A DNA stretch of 64,000 bases from Streptomyces lunaelactis (lineage in GTDB: Bacteria; Actinomycetota; Actinomycetes; Streptomycetales; Streptomycetaceae): positions 3,162,001 through 3,226,000 of the forward strand of contig NZ_CP026304.1 in NCBI RefSeq assembly GCF_003054555.1, in the 5' to 3' direction. How positions within the stretch are numbered: the stretch's first letter is position 1; each line of letters starts with the position of its first letter. Positions 47,389 through 55,917 of this stretch are shown piece after piece. The translations under genes were made by a program, and so were the position numbers. A model generated the notes under the pieces. That model had not been told where the DNA came from. It saw only the letters and a list, made by a program, of their open reading frames with translations, and made no database searches.

Positions 47389-48264
47389 CTAGCGGAAGAC
47401 GGCAGGCGGCGGTGCGGGTGAGGGCTTCGCGCTCGCGTCGGTGACCGGCGCCGCGCCGCCCGTGAAGTCGGCCAGCTCCCGCCCGTGTTCGACCCGGCCC
47501 GGGTGCGGGTCGCTCGCGACGCGGCGGGTCAGTTCGGCGACGGGCAGCGGGACGTCCGATGCGAGCAGCACCGCGTTGCCGAAGCGGCGGGCGCGCAGCA
47601 CGGTCGGGTCGGCGGCGAGCGCGAGCTCGGGGAAGACGACGGCCGCCGTGGCGACCTGGGCGCGGAGATGGGCGAGCGGCGGGCCGTCGGCGAGGTTGCC
47701 CGCGTAGAAGCCGCCCGGCTTGAGGACCCTGCGCACCTCGGCGAGGAACTCCGTACTGGTCAGATGCGCGGGGGTACGGGCGCCGCCGAACACATCGGCG
47801 ATCAGCAGGTCCGCCCAGCCGTCCGGGATCTTGCCGAGCCCGTCGCGGGCGTCGCCGGACCGGACTCGTATCCGAGCGGTGGGATCCAACGGGAGGTGCT
47901 TGCGCACCAATTGGACCAGTGCGGCGTCCAACTCGACGATCTGCTGGGTGGATCGGGGCCGGGTGGCGGCGACATAGCGGGCGAGAGTGAAGGCGCCGCC
48001 GCCGAGATGGACGACCTGGAGGGGGCGGCCGGGCGGGGCGGCGAGATCGGCGATGTGGCCGAGGCGGCGCTGGTACTCGAAGGAGAGATACATGGGGTCG
48101 TCGAGGTCGACATGGGACTGCGGGGCGCCGTCGAGCAGCAGCGTCCAGGCGCGAGGGCGCTCGCGGTCGGGTATCAGCTCGGCGCACCCGCCGTCCACCT
48201 GCTCGACGACGGGTTCGGGGCTGCCGCCCCCGCCCGTACGGCCGCGCCGCTTGCTCTTTGCCAT
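47389..48264 (-). CDS. Spermidine-synthase-like SAM-dependent enzyme
   Basis: A 291-residue Rossmann-fold protein of the spermidine/spermine synthase superfamily. The nucleotide-binding loop is VVHLGGGAFTLARYVA (near 85), and a second acidic site is QQIVELDAAL (near 108). The segment LLIADVFGG (near 150) includes the superfamily Asp. Many actinobacterial members lack proven polyamine activity, so the product is unknown. The Pro/Ala tail is disordered. Confidence 0.82.
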   Translation of the reverse strand: MAKSKRRGRTGGGGSPEPVVEQVDGGCAELIPDRERPRAWTLLLDGAPQSHVDLDDPMYLSFEYQRRLGHIADLAAPPGRPLQVVHLGGGAFTLARYVAATRPRSTQQIVELDAALVQLVRKHLPLDPTARIRVRSGDARDGLGKIPDGWADLLIADVFGGARTPAHLTSTEFLAEVRRVLKPGGFYAGNLADGPPLAHLRAQVATAAVVFPELALAADPTVLRARRFGNAVLLASDVPLPVAELTRRVASDPHPGRVEHGRELADFTGGAAPVTDASAKPSPAPPPAVFR

Positions 48265-48320
48265 CAGCCCATTATCGGCACCGTTCGGCGTCGGGTGCCC
48301 GCGCAGGGCTCCGCGGCAGC

Positions 48321-48764
48321 TCAGCAGCGGTTGTCGGCGGCCTCGATGAGGCGGGCCGCCTCGCCGAGCGCCTCCCGCAGGACCGCCGGATCGGTGACCG
48401 GGTCGCCGTCGTCCGGCGGCAGCAGCCAGCCGGAGCCGCTGACGGGGGGCTCGGCGGGAATGCGCAGACCTCGTCCCGAGGTCTGCGTACAGGCACTGCC
48501 CGGCATGTCCCAGCCGTCGGCGGTGCCGGGCGGCACAAGGAAGCCGAGAGTGTCGCAGGCGCCGTCGTGCAGAACCGGGCCTACGGCGGGGGCGTCGGCC
48601 CGGCGCAGGATGTCCACCGCCTCGAGGCCCTGCCGGGCGGGGACGGTCACCAGGTCACAGGGCTCGGCGGCGGCCTGACCGGGTGGGGCGCTGCCGTCCG
48701 GGGTGGGCCTGTGCCGAGCAGTCGTCGCGGTCGTTGGTGAGCTGCCGTCGACGCTGGTCTCCAT
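48321..48764 (-). CDS. Conserved actinobacterial protein of unknown function
   Basis: A 147-residue soluble protein. ATG 48764 has TTGGAGACC upstream; TTG codons further upstream are alternatives. It contains HDGACDTLGFLVPPGTADGW near 75 and GSACTQTSGRGLRIPAEPP near 96, with two or three Cys, and ends EAARLIEAADNRC. I recognise no domain. Its promoter is shared with the divergent HTH/TPR regulator. Confidence 0.65.
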   Translation of the reverse strand: METSVDGSSPTTATTARHRPTPDGSAPPGQAAAEPCDLVTVPARQGLEAVDILRRADAPAVGPVLHDGACDTLGFLVPPGTADGWDMPGSACTQTSGRGLRIPAEPPVSGSGWLLPPDDGDPVTDPAVLREALGEAARLIEAADNRC

Positions 48765-49004
48765 GCCGGTCTCCAACAAGGGGATCCCCTCCTCGCTCGA
48801 GTGGAGACACGTAGCGGGCCTCCGAATGGTTCAACGCCCGTCGGCGTCAAGGGCTACGGCGGCACGCCGCCGCAAAGGATGGCAGTTCATGGCAGATCAA
48901 GGGGGAGTTATCCCTTTTGTAGCCAAACCCTGCGTACGCGGACCGTCACAGCAGGTACGTTCTTGCTCCGCCGGAACACGGCTGCACCAAGAGAGGGCAC
49001 GGCC

Positions 49005-50378
49005 ATGGCGTCGTCGTCACAGGCATCACGGGCAGTTCCCAACCTCGCCTTCCGCGGGCTGCGCGGGCAGCGCTCGCCGGGGGAGTTCGCGGCGGCGGTA
49101 CGCAAGGCCGCTCGAGAGATCGGCGAGCAGGTCTCGTGCGACGCCCGCTACATCGGGCGCGTCGAGGCCGGCGAGATCCGCTGTCCGAACTACGCGTACG
49201 AGCGCGTGTTCCTGCACATGTTCCCCGGCCTGACGCTGTCGGACCTGGGGTTCACGGCGCGGGAGCGGGTGCGGGGCGGTCGGGTGGGGTTGCCCGAACC
49301 GGCGGGTCCTTTCTACGAGTTCGACAGCACCACCGACAGCAACGAGGAGAGCGACGTGCTGCGTCGCGCATTCATGACGAGCGGCTCAGCCACGGTGGCG
49401 GCCGCGTCCTTCGGGCTGGGGCTCGGCTCTGTGCCCGGTTCCGGGCCCGGAACCGTGCCCGCACAGCGGCGAGTCGGCGAAGCCGAGGTGAGCGCCGTCG
49501 AGGAGGCGGTACGGCGGATCCGGCTGCTCGACGACCGGCACGGCGCCGACGGGCTCTACCAGCGGGCCGCGCAGCCGTTGCGGGCGGCGTACGCACTGCT
49601 CGACGCGGGGACCACGGCCCGCGCCTCGACCGCGGACCGGCTGCACGCGGGGGCGGGTGAACTCGCCATCTCCGTGGGCTGGCTGGCGCACGACTCGGGC
49701 CGCTTCGACGATGCGCGCTCGCACTACGCGGAGGCGCTGGCGACGGCGCGGGTGGCGGGTGACCCGGCGCTGGAGGCGCACGCGTTCTGCAATACGTCGT
49801 TCCTGGCGCGGGACGCGGGGCGGCACCGGGAGGCGGTGCGCTCGGCGCAGGCGGGACTGCGGGCGGCGCGCCGGCTGGGCTCGCCGCGGCTGCTGTCACT
49901 GCTCACGCTGCGGGAGGCCGGCGGGTGGGCGGGGCTGGGGGACCGTACGAGCTGCGAGCAGTCGCTCGGGCGGGCGCATGCGTACTTCGACCGGGGTGCG
50001 GTGGATGCGGACCCGGAGTGGATGTCGTTCTTCGGGGAGCCGGAGCTGGAGGCGCTGCAGGCGCAGTGCTGGGCGGCGCTGGGGGAATGGCCGCGGGCGG
50101 CGCGGCACGCGCGGAGGGCGACGGTGCTCCAGGACGGGCGCTTCGCCCGGAACCTGGCGCTGTACCAGGCTGAACTGGCGGCGAACCTGGCCCGAGCGGG
50201 AGCCCCGGACGAGGCGGCGGAGGCGGGCCACCAGGTGCTGGACCTGCTGACGGGGGTCCAGTCGTCGCGCATCCAGCTGATGCTGTCGGACACGGCGAGG
50301 GTGCTGCTGCCGCAGCGGAGGGCGGGCGGCGTGGCGTTCTTCCTGGACCGCTACGCGGGCGCAGTCCGAAGGGCGTAG
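49005..50378 (+). CDS. HTH and TPR-type transcriptional regulator
   Basis: A 457-residue protein of a Streptomyces family with an N-terminal HTH-like region (SPGEFAAAVRKAAREIGEQV through RYIGRVEAGEI), a membrane-like or Gly/Ala-rich spacer near residues 125-150, and C-terminal TPR-like repeats (SHYAEALATARVAGDPALEA, HREAVRSAQAGLRAARRLG). The length is normal for this family. ATG 49005 with GAGAGGG upstream is chosen; 68 more codons are open upstream. Such proteins often respond to small signals or pair with a peptide; the targets here are unknown. Confidence 0.82.
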   Translation: MASSSQASRAVPNLAFRGLRGQRSPGEFAAAVRKAAREIGEQVSCDARYIGRVEAGEIRCPNYAYERVFLHMFPGLTLSDLGFTARERVRGGRVGLPEPAGPFYEFDSTTDSNEESDVLRRAFMTSGSATVAAASFGLGLGSVPGSGPGTVPAQRRVGEAEVSAVEEAVRRIRLLDDRHGADGLYQRAAQPLRAAYALLDAGTTARASTADRLHAGAGELAISVGWLAHDSGRFDDARSHYAEALATARVAGDPALEAHAFCNTSFLARDAGRHREAVRSAQAGLRAARRLGSPRLLSLLTLREAGGWAGLGDRTSCEQSLGRAHAYFDRGAVDADPEWMSFFGEPELEALQAQCWAALGEWPRAARHARRATVLQDGRFARNLALYQAELAANLARAGAPDEAAEAGHQVLDLLTGVQSSRIQLMLSDTARVLLPQRRAGGVAFFLDRYAGAVRRA

Positions 50379-50754
50379 CACGTACTCACCCGGTCATGTG
50401 GTCTGCGTGGGCCGGGGGGCGTTGGTGGTTGCTGTCCGTGGGTGGTTTCCACCGGCGAACCGGGGACCCGCACGCGCAAGACAGGGCACCCCAGAGCGCG
50501 GGTCTTGCCGAGCCCGGTCCGGGGCCGTGCAGGGTCGGCCCGGAGGGGCACCGGAACCCGCACCGGACAAGACCCCGCACCACAGCGCACGGCACACCGC
50601 CGGAGGCCATCGCGCAGCTGAACGCGGGGCAACCTCCGGGACGATCTCAGCGTCCTCGTACAGGGCCGGGACCCGCCGACAGGGCGCCTTCCCATACACC
50701 GTACGGTTGACCGGTGGCCGATGGCTGCCTGAACCCACATGGAGAAACGTTCGG
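50379..50754. other. Gene-poor structured region
   Basis: 376 bases without a convincing gene. It contains inverted repeats such as GCAAGAC and GTCTTGC (about 50476-50512) and GGTGGTTTCCACC (about 50439-50451). The ORFs that cross it on both strands have odd composition (PRTATTNAPRPTQTT) and no ribosome site. It could hold a structured RNA or decayed sequence. Confidence 0.4.
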
Positions 50755-51633
50755 ATGCCGTACACCGCGCCCCTCCATCGGCCCCGCTGGTGGACCGAGC
50801 TGACGCTGATCGCTGTGGTCTACGCCGCGTACTCGGCCGGACGGCTCCTCGCGCGCGGCGATGTGACGACCGCGGTCGACCACGGCACGGCGATACTCCG
50901 GGCCGAGAAGGCACTATTCCTCAACGCCGAGCACCCGCTCAACCGGCTCTTCAGCGACACCCCGGCCCTCGGCATACCCGCCGACTTCGCGTACGCCTCC
51001 CTGCACTATCTGCTCACCCCGGTCATCCTGGTCTGGCTCTTCCGGCGCCGCCCCGCCGGCTACCGGGCCGCCCGCACCTGGCTGATGCTCTCCACCCTCC
51101 TCGGACTCGTCGGCTTCACGCTGATGCCGACCTGCCCGCCGCGGCTGCTGGACGCGGGGTACGGCTTCGTCGACACGATGGCGCAGTACAGCTCGTACGG
51201 CTGGTGGGGCGGCGAGGCGAGCGCGCCGCGCGGGCTCGGCGGGATGACCAATCAGTACGCGGCGATGCCGAGCCTCCACGTCGGCTGGGCCCTGTGGTGC
51301 GGCGTGATGCTGTGGCGCCACGGCCGTACGCCGCTGATGAAGGCCCTCGCCATCACCTACCCGCTGCTCACCACGCTCGTCGTGATGGGCACCGCGAACC
51401 ACTACTTCCTGGACGCGGTCGCCGGCGTGGCCGTGATGGGTCTCGGCGCGCTGCTGACGCGGCCCGCGATGCGCCTCGCCGACCGTGTGCGTACTCGCTT
51501 CACATCCGCCCCTTCCGGCTCGAAGTCCCCGATTGTCAGTGCCGGATGCGAGACTTCCGCGGGTGAGCGAATCCCTGGACAGCGGACCACCTCCGCAGGC
51601 GCCGACGACAGCACTCCGGCAGCGGCTCGCTGA
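50755..51633 (+). CDS. PAP2-superfamily membrane phosphatase/phosphotransferase
   Basis: A 292-residue membrane protein with about six hydrophobic segments. The PAP2 catalytic motifs are AMPSLHVGWALW (Ser-Leu-His, near 172) and ANHYFLDAVAGV (His-x3-Asp, near 213). An N-terminal Ala-Glu-Lys-Ala region (ILRAEKALFL) resembles inositol phosphoceramide/phosphatidylinositol-type family members. GGAG stands before the ATG at 50755. The C-terminal 45 residues are disordered, and the last 71 bases overlap the next gene. Confidence 0.85.
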   Translation: MPYTAPLHRPRWWTELTLIAVVYAAYSAGRLLARGDVTTAVDHGTAILRAEKALFLNAEHPLNRLFSDTPALGIPADFAYASLHYLLTPVILVWLFRRRPAGYRAARTWLMLSTLLGLVGFTLMPTCPPRLLDAGYGFVDTMAQYSSYGWWGGEASAPRGLGGMTNQYAAMPSLHVGWALWCGVMLWRHGRTPLMKALAITYPLLTTLVVMGTANHYFLDAVAGVAVMGLGALLTRPAMRLADRVRTRFTSAPSGSKSPIVSAGCETSAGERIPGQRTTSAGADDSTPAAAR

Positions 51634-52684
51634 GCTGCGCGGACCTGCCGCCCAGCCCCATCCGCTCGACGCCCGCGCGCTGGCCGCTCTCGCCGCCAAC
51701 CCGGGCTGCGAGCGGCGCGCGCTGCTGGACGGCGCCGGGGTGAACAAGGCCGGGCTGGCGTCCGCGCTGGGGTCTGCGGCGGCGTTCGGGCAGTCGCAGT
51801 TCGCGTTCATACGGGGCAATGCCTTCGAGGCGAAGGTCAAGGCCGACGGCGGTACGGAGCTGCTGCGGCTGCTGGGTGTGGAGACGTCCGCGCAGGTCCG
51901 GGTCCCGGATCTGAGCGCGGCCGGTCCCGAGGGCCGCGCGGCTCGTACGGCGCTGGCGCTGCGGGACGCGACAGCGGCCGGAGCCTGGACGCTGCTCGAC
52001 CACCCGATGCTGGCGCTGGAGGTCGCGGGCTCCCCCGCCTATCTGGAGCCCGACGCGGTCGTCGTGCACCCCGACGGCCGGTGGACGGTCGTCGAGATCA
52101 AGTCCTTCCCGATGATCGACGCCTCGGCGGACGCGGCGAAGGTGGGCGCGGCCGCCCGCCAGGCCGGGGTGTACGTGCTGGCGCTGGAGCGGGTCGCCGC
52201 GCTGACGGACGGCGCGGAGGTGGCGCACAGCATCCTGCTGGTCTGCCCCAAGGACTTCTCGAATCTGCCGACCGCGTCCGTCGTGGACGTACGCAAGCAG
52301 TTGTCAGTGACCCGCCGCCAGCTGACCCGGCTGACCCGGATCGAGGACATCGCCGCCGCGCTGCCCGAGGGCACGACCTTCGATCTGGAGCGCCCGGCCG
52401 ATGAGCTGACGGCGGCGGTCGAATCGGTGTCCGCGGCGTACGCCCCCGAGTGCCTTGCCGCTTGCGAGCTGGCCTTCCACTGCCGGGAGCGGGCTCGCGA
52501 CGCGGGCGCGGTGGAGGCGCTGGGCCGGGGCGTGCGCGGCGAGTTGGGCGGGCTGACGACGATCGGCGAAGTCCTGGCGGCAGCGCGCGGCGCGGCGGGT
52601 GATCCGGACGATCCGGCGGTCGCCGCCCTGCGCCGGGCCTCGGCACTGCGGGCCGAGGCGCTGGAGGGGGCCGGATGTCGCTGA
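51563..52684 (+). CDS. Cas4/AddB/Dna2-like PD-(D/E)XK nuclease with four-cysteine (Fe-S type) arrangement
   Basis: A 373-residue protein from GTG 51563. The nuclease core is LEPDAVVVHP (Asp 164) followed by VVEIKSF (Glu 178, Lys 180), i.e. PD-x13-EIK, and then QAGVY (Gln 200 to Tyr 204), the QxxxY motif of RecB-type nucleases. Cys 49 (NPGCERRALL) in the N-terminus and Cys 297, 301 and 307 (ECLAACELAFHCRER) in the C-terminus are placed like the four Fe-S ligands of Cas4, AddB and Dna2. The spacing is C-x3-C-x5-C instead of the usual C-x2-C-x5-C. It overlaps the next gene by ten bases. No cas1/cas2 or CRISPR is near. It probably cuts single-stranded DNA ends with the helicase downstream. Confidence 0.82.
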   Translation: MSESLDSGPPPQAPTTALRQRLAELRGPAAQPHPLDARALAALAANPGCERRALLDGAGVNKAGLASALGSAAAFGQSQFAFIRGNAFEAKVKADGGTELLRLLGVETSAQVRVPDLSAAGPEGRAARTALALRDATAAGAWTLLDHPMLALEVAGSPAYLEPDAVVVHPDGRWTVVEIKSFPMIDASADAAKVGAAARQAGVYVLALERVAALTDGAEVAHSILLVCPKDFSNLPTASVVDVRKQLSVTRRQLTRLTRIEDIAAALPEGTTFDLERPADELTAAVESVSAAYAPECLAACELAFHCRERARDAGAVEALGRGVRGELGGLTTIGEVLAAARGAAGDPDDPAVAALRRASALRAEALEGAGCR

Positions 52685-54261
52685 TCTCCACCCTCGCCCG
52701 GCTGGAGGCCGTGGAGTCGGGGCGCGCGACACCGCTGGCGACCGTGCGGCACCGGCATCTGTCCGAGCGGCCGCTGGTCCTCGTACCGCTGACGACGGCC
52801 GGTGAGGCCGGGGCGCCGCTGGGCGCGCTGGTCGGCACCGACGAGAAGGAGCCGCGGCTGCTGGTCGTGGCGCAGCCGCGCGACCGCGATCTGCGGTTCA
52901 CCTTCCTGGCGGAGCTGGCCGATGCCGTGCTGCCGCACCTGGACGCGTATGCCGACGATGTCGAGCCCGCCGAGCGCAACGAGACCGACCCGGAGACCGG
53001 CAAGCGGGTCAAGGTCGAGGTCGAACTGTGCGCGGACGCCCCGCAGTTGATCGTGCCGGGGCGGGCGGGCATCGACTTCGTACGGCTCCTCGGCCGGTCC
53101 ATGCGGTTCCGCCGTACGGCCGAGCAGGACCCGGACACGCCCTACCCCGCGCCGCCGCGCGTCCCGCTGCTCGGCCGCTGGCTGACGCACTACGGCGAGC
53201 GCGCCCGCGTGCCCGGCTCCTCGCTGCTGCTCGCCGCGACCGATCTGCTGGGCCGGCACTGGGCGAGCGGCCAGTCCTCGCTGGAGGACCAGCATTTGGG
53301 GGCCCTGCTCGCCTGGATCGCTCCCCCCGAGGGAGAGTCGGGCGCGGAGGCGGCGCTACGGGCGGAGCTGGCGCGGGACCGGGCCGGGCAGCTGCTCTGC
53401 CCGCCGGCCGGTCCCGCCACCGACCCGGCCTTCGACAACAGGCTGCTGGCCCCGGCCGTCGAGCGCTACGACCGGGCCCGCCAGGCCCTGTCGGCCGCCG
53501 AGGACGGGGCGACGGCGGACGCGCGGCTGGGTGAACTGACCGTCGCGGAGCGGGAGATCCGCCGGCTGCTGCTGACCCAGATGCAGCCCACCTGGCACGC
53601 GGTGTGGCGGAGCCTGGAGCTGATGAGGTCGCTGCCGGAGGGTTCCCGGGCGGCCGACCGCTGGACGCGCGACCGCTGGTCGTTCACCGCGCACCGCGAT
53701 CGCGTACGGGCCGGGGAGCCGCCGCAGCCCCGCCGGGACGACGCGGTGACGGCCGCGCAGAAGCTCGCGTCCCGCGAGACGGCCCAGACGCAGCTCGAGG
53801 CCCAGGAGGCGCTGGACGATCCGCTGGTGCTTGCGGGACGCAGGCTCGCGGGCGAGGCGTTCACGAGTGAGGTGGCCGAGGTCGTGATGGCCTGGTCCGA
53901 CTCGAAGCGGCCGAGCCCCCGCCCCCTGGTGACCGTCCGCACGGACGACCGCCCGCATCTGGGCGAGCGGGCGAAGGTGTACCGCTCGCTGGACGGCAAG
54001 CCGCAGACGGCTGAGTTCGTACGGTACGAGTCGGACGGCGTGCTGGTGCTGCGGCTCACCGACCGCATGGGCCGGTCCAGGGACCCGGCGGAAGGCTCCG
54101 TACCGGACAAGGGCGAGCGGATCGCGTGGACCCTCTTCGAGCACGACCAGCGGGGCGGCCCGAAGCTGCCGGACCCGGAGGAAACCCCCTGGACCCACGG
54201 CGGCCCCCCGGGCGCGGCCGCGGAGAGCCCGGACCCCGTGACCCCGGAGGACATTCTGTGA
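52675..54261 (+). CDS. Uncharacterised protein between nuclease and helicase, possible beta-barrel at C-terminus
   Basis: A 528-residue soluble protein without a named domain. Residues 1-150 form a mixed alpha/beta part, about 285-400 is mostly helical and charged, and 418-488 (PLVTVRTDDRPHLGERAKVY through RIAWTLFEHD) reads like a small beta-barrel, as found in domain 1B of Upf1/Dna2-type helicases. The tail is acidic and Pro-rich. The ATG overlaps the nuclease gene by ten bases, and the stop overlaps the helicase start (GTGA), so it is made in step with both. It may be the scaffold or DNA-feeding subunit. The barrel assignment is an inference from pattern only. Confidence 0.75.
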   Translation: MSLISTLARLEAVESGRATPLATVRHRHLSERPLVLVPLTTAGEAGAPLGALVGTDEKEPRLLVVAQPRDRDLRFTFLAELADAVLPHLDAYADDVEPAERNETDPETGKRVKVEVELCADAPQLIVPGRAGIDFVRLLGRSMRFRRTAEQDPDTPYPAPPRVPLLGRWLTHYGERARVPGSSLLLAATDLLGRHWASGQSSLEDQHLGALLAWIAPPEGESGAEAALRAELARDRAGQLLCPPAGPATDPAFDNRLLAPAVERYDRARQALSAAEDGATADARLGELTVAEREIRRLLLTQMQPTWHAVWRSLELMRSLPEGSRAADRWTRDRWSFTAHRDRVRAGEPPQPRRDDAVTAAQKLASRETAQTQLEAQEALDDPLVLAGRRLAGEAFTSEVAEVVMAWSDSKRPSPRPLVTVRTDDRPHLGERAKVYRSLDGKPQTAEFVRYESDGVLVLRLTDRMGRSRDPAEGSVPDKGERIAWTLFEHDQRGGPKLPDPEETPWTHGGPPGAAAESPDPVTPEDIL

Positions 54262-55595
54262 GCGGGCCCGCCTTCGACCCGTCCGCCGAGGCCGCGCGGG
54301 CCACCGACGCGATCCTCGCCGACACGCTGCACGGGACGCACCGCGGTGTCGTCGTGGACTCGCCGCCCGGCGCGGGCAAGTCCACACTCGTGGTGCACGC
54401 GGCCCGTGAACTGGCCGCGGCCGGGCGGCCGTTGATGGTCATCGCACAGACCAACGCGCAGGTCGACGACCTCGTGGTCCGGCTCGCCGAGAAGGAGCCC
54501 GACCTGCCGGTCGGGCGGCTGCACAGCAACGACTCCGACCCGTACGACAAGGCGCTCGACGAGCTCGACAACGTACGCAAGTCCGCGAAGGCCGGGGATC
54601 TCGCGGGCCTGGACATCGTCATCTCGACGGCCGCGAAGTGGGCGCATGTGCAGGGCGTGGAGCCGTGGCGGCACGCCATCGTCGACGAGGCGTACCAGAT
54701 GCGGTCCGACGCGCTGCTCGCCGTCGCCGGGCTCTTCGAACGGGCACTGTTCGTGGGCGACCCGGGCCAGCTGGACCCGTTCTCGATCGTGGGCGCGGAC
54801 CAGTGGGCGGGGCTTTCGTACGACCCGTCCGCGAGCGCGGTCTCGACGCTGCTCGCGCACAACCCGGAGCTGCCGCAGCACCGGCTGCCGGTCTCGTGGC
54901 GGCTCCCGGCGTCGGCCGCGCCGCTGGTCTCGGACGCGTTCTACCCGTACACGCCCTTCCGCAGCGGTACGGGCCCGGCCGACCGTCGGCTCACCTTCGG
55001 GGTGCCGTCGGACGGCTCGGGGCCGGACCGGGTGCTGGACGAGGCGGCGGATTCGGGGTGGGGGCTGCTGGAGCTGCCCGCCCGCCACACGCCCCGTACG
55101 GACCCGGAGGCGGTTCGGGCGGTGGCCCTGGTGGTCCGCCGGCTGCTGGACCGCGGCGGCGCGGCGGTCTCGGAGCGCTCGCCGCACCCGGTCCCGGTGA
55201 CCGCCGACCGGATCGCGGTCGGCACGGCCCACCGGGACCAGGCGGCGGCGGTGCGGGCGGCGCTGGCGGAGGTGGGCGTCGCGGATGTCACGGTGGACAC
55301 GGCGAACCGGCTCCAGGGCCGGGAGTTCGACGTCACGGTGGTGCTCCACCCGCTGTCGGGCCGCCCGGACGCGACGGCGTTCCACCTGGAGACGGGCCGC
55401 CTGTGCGTGCTGGCCTCGCGTCACCGGCAGGCATGCATCGTGGTGTGCCGGGCGGGCGTCACGGACCTGCTGGACGAACACCCCTCGACGGAGCCGGTCC
55501 AACTGGGCGTCGCGGTGAAGTTCCCGGACGGCTGGGAGGCGAACCACGCGGTTCTGGCACATCTGGCCGAGCACCGGGTGGCCTGGCGCCCGTGA
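54258..55595 (+). CDS. Superfamily 1 DNA/RNA helicase (Upf1/Dna2-like ATPase)
   Basis: A 445-residue protein from GTG 54258. Helicase motifs in order: Walker A SPPGAGKSTLVVHA (near 36-43), motif Ia VIAQTNAQVDDLV, motif II IVDEAYQM (near 143), motif III FVGDPGQLDPF (near 167), motif IV LPVSWRLP (near 210), motif V TVDTANRLQGREFDVTVV (near 350) and motif VI VLASRHRQACIVV. Motif II DEAYQ and the GDPGQLDP run resemble Upf1/Dna2-type SF1B enzymes. At about 445 residues it is compact and lacks obvious accessory barrels, which may be supplied by the protein upstream. It is co-translated with that gene. Confidence 0.85.
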   Translation: MSGPAFDPSAEAARATDAILADTLHGTHRGVVVDSPPGAGKSTLVVHAARELAAAGRPLMVIAQTNAQVDDLVVRLAEKEPDLPVGRLHSNDSDPYDKALDELDNVRKSAKAGDLAGLDIVISTAAKWAHVQGVEPWRHAIVDEAYQMRSDALLAVAGLFERALFVGDPGQLDPFSIVGADQWAGLSYDPSASAVSTLLAHNPELPQHRLPVSWRLPASAAPLVSDAFYPYTPFRSGTGPADRRLTFGVPSDGSGPDRVLDEAADSGWGLLELPARHTPRTDPEAVRAVALVVRRLLDRGGAAVSERSPHPVPVTADRIAVGTAHRDQAAAVRAALAEVGVADVTVDTANRLQGREFDVTVVLHPLSGRPDATAFHLETGRLCVLASRHRQACIVVCRAGVTDLLDEHPSTEPVQLGVAVKFPDGWEANHAVLAHLAEHRVAWRP

Positions 55596-55599
55596 GTCC

Positions 55600-55680
55600 G
55601 GCCCCCGCATGCCCGCCCGGCCCTTGCTGGAGCTCCGCCCCGGACCCCGGCTCTCAATCTTCCCCGGACGTCGTCCGGGG
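55600..55680. repeat. Intergenic hairpin repeat after the helicase gene
   Basis: CCCCGGAC (55662-55669) pairs with GTCCGGGG (55673-55680) around a GTC loop, preceded by CTCCGCCCCGGACCCCGG. It is the same family as at 13201 and 23010, and may terminate the triad operon. Confidence 0.7.
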
Positions 55681-55734
55681 AGACCGCCACGGGCTGGAAA
55701 GCAGGCCCTCTTGCGGGGACCGGGAGAATGGACG

Positions 55735-55830
55735 GTGGCCACGGCCGTCGGACGGAGTCCGGCCGGCCGCCCGAAGCCTGCGAAGCAGTGCGAGGGTGGC
55801 CACGGGAAGAGGTCGATGGACGGTGGCCAC
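55735..55830. repeat. Three GTGGCCAC palindromes upstream of a small gene
   Basis: GTGGCCAC occurs at 55735-55742, 55796-55803 and 55823-55830. Two lie within the longer shared phrase TGGACGGTGGCCACGG. No ORF here looks real. They may be operator sites of the gene at 55918. Confidence 0.55.
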
Positions 55831-55917
55831 GGGCTCCGGGCAGGGCCCCGGCCAGCAGCGCGAGCGACGAACGGCGGACCCGATCAGCGGCCGCATCTGT
55901 GCGAGGAGGAGAACCAC

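Noticed and set aside
50379..50754. RNase P RNA, tmRNA or another known structured RNA
   Set aside because: I could not match any conserved core sequence of these RNAs; only generic hairpins are seen.
51563..55595. Calling the nuclease-helicase triad a defense island
   Set aside because: The surroundings are core Streptomyces genes with no toxin, mobile element or other defense gene, so a housekeeping DNA-repair role is at least as likely.
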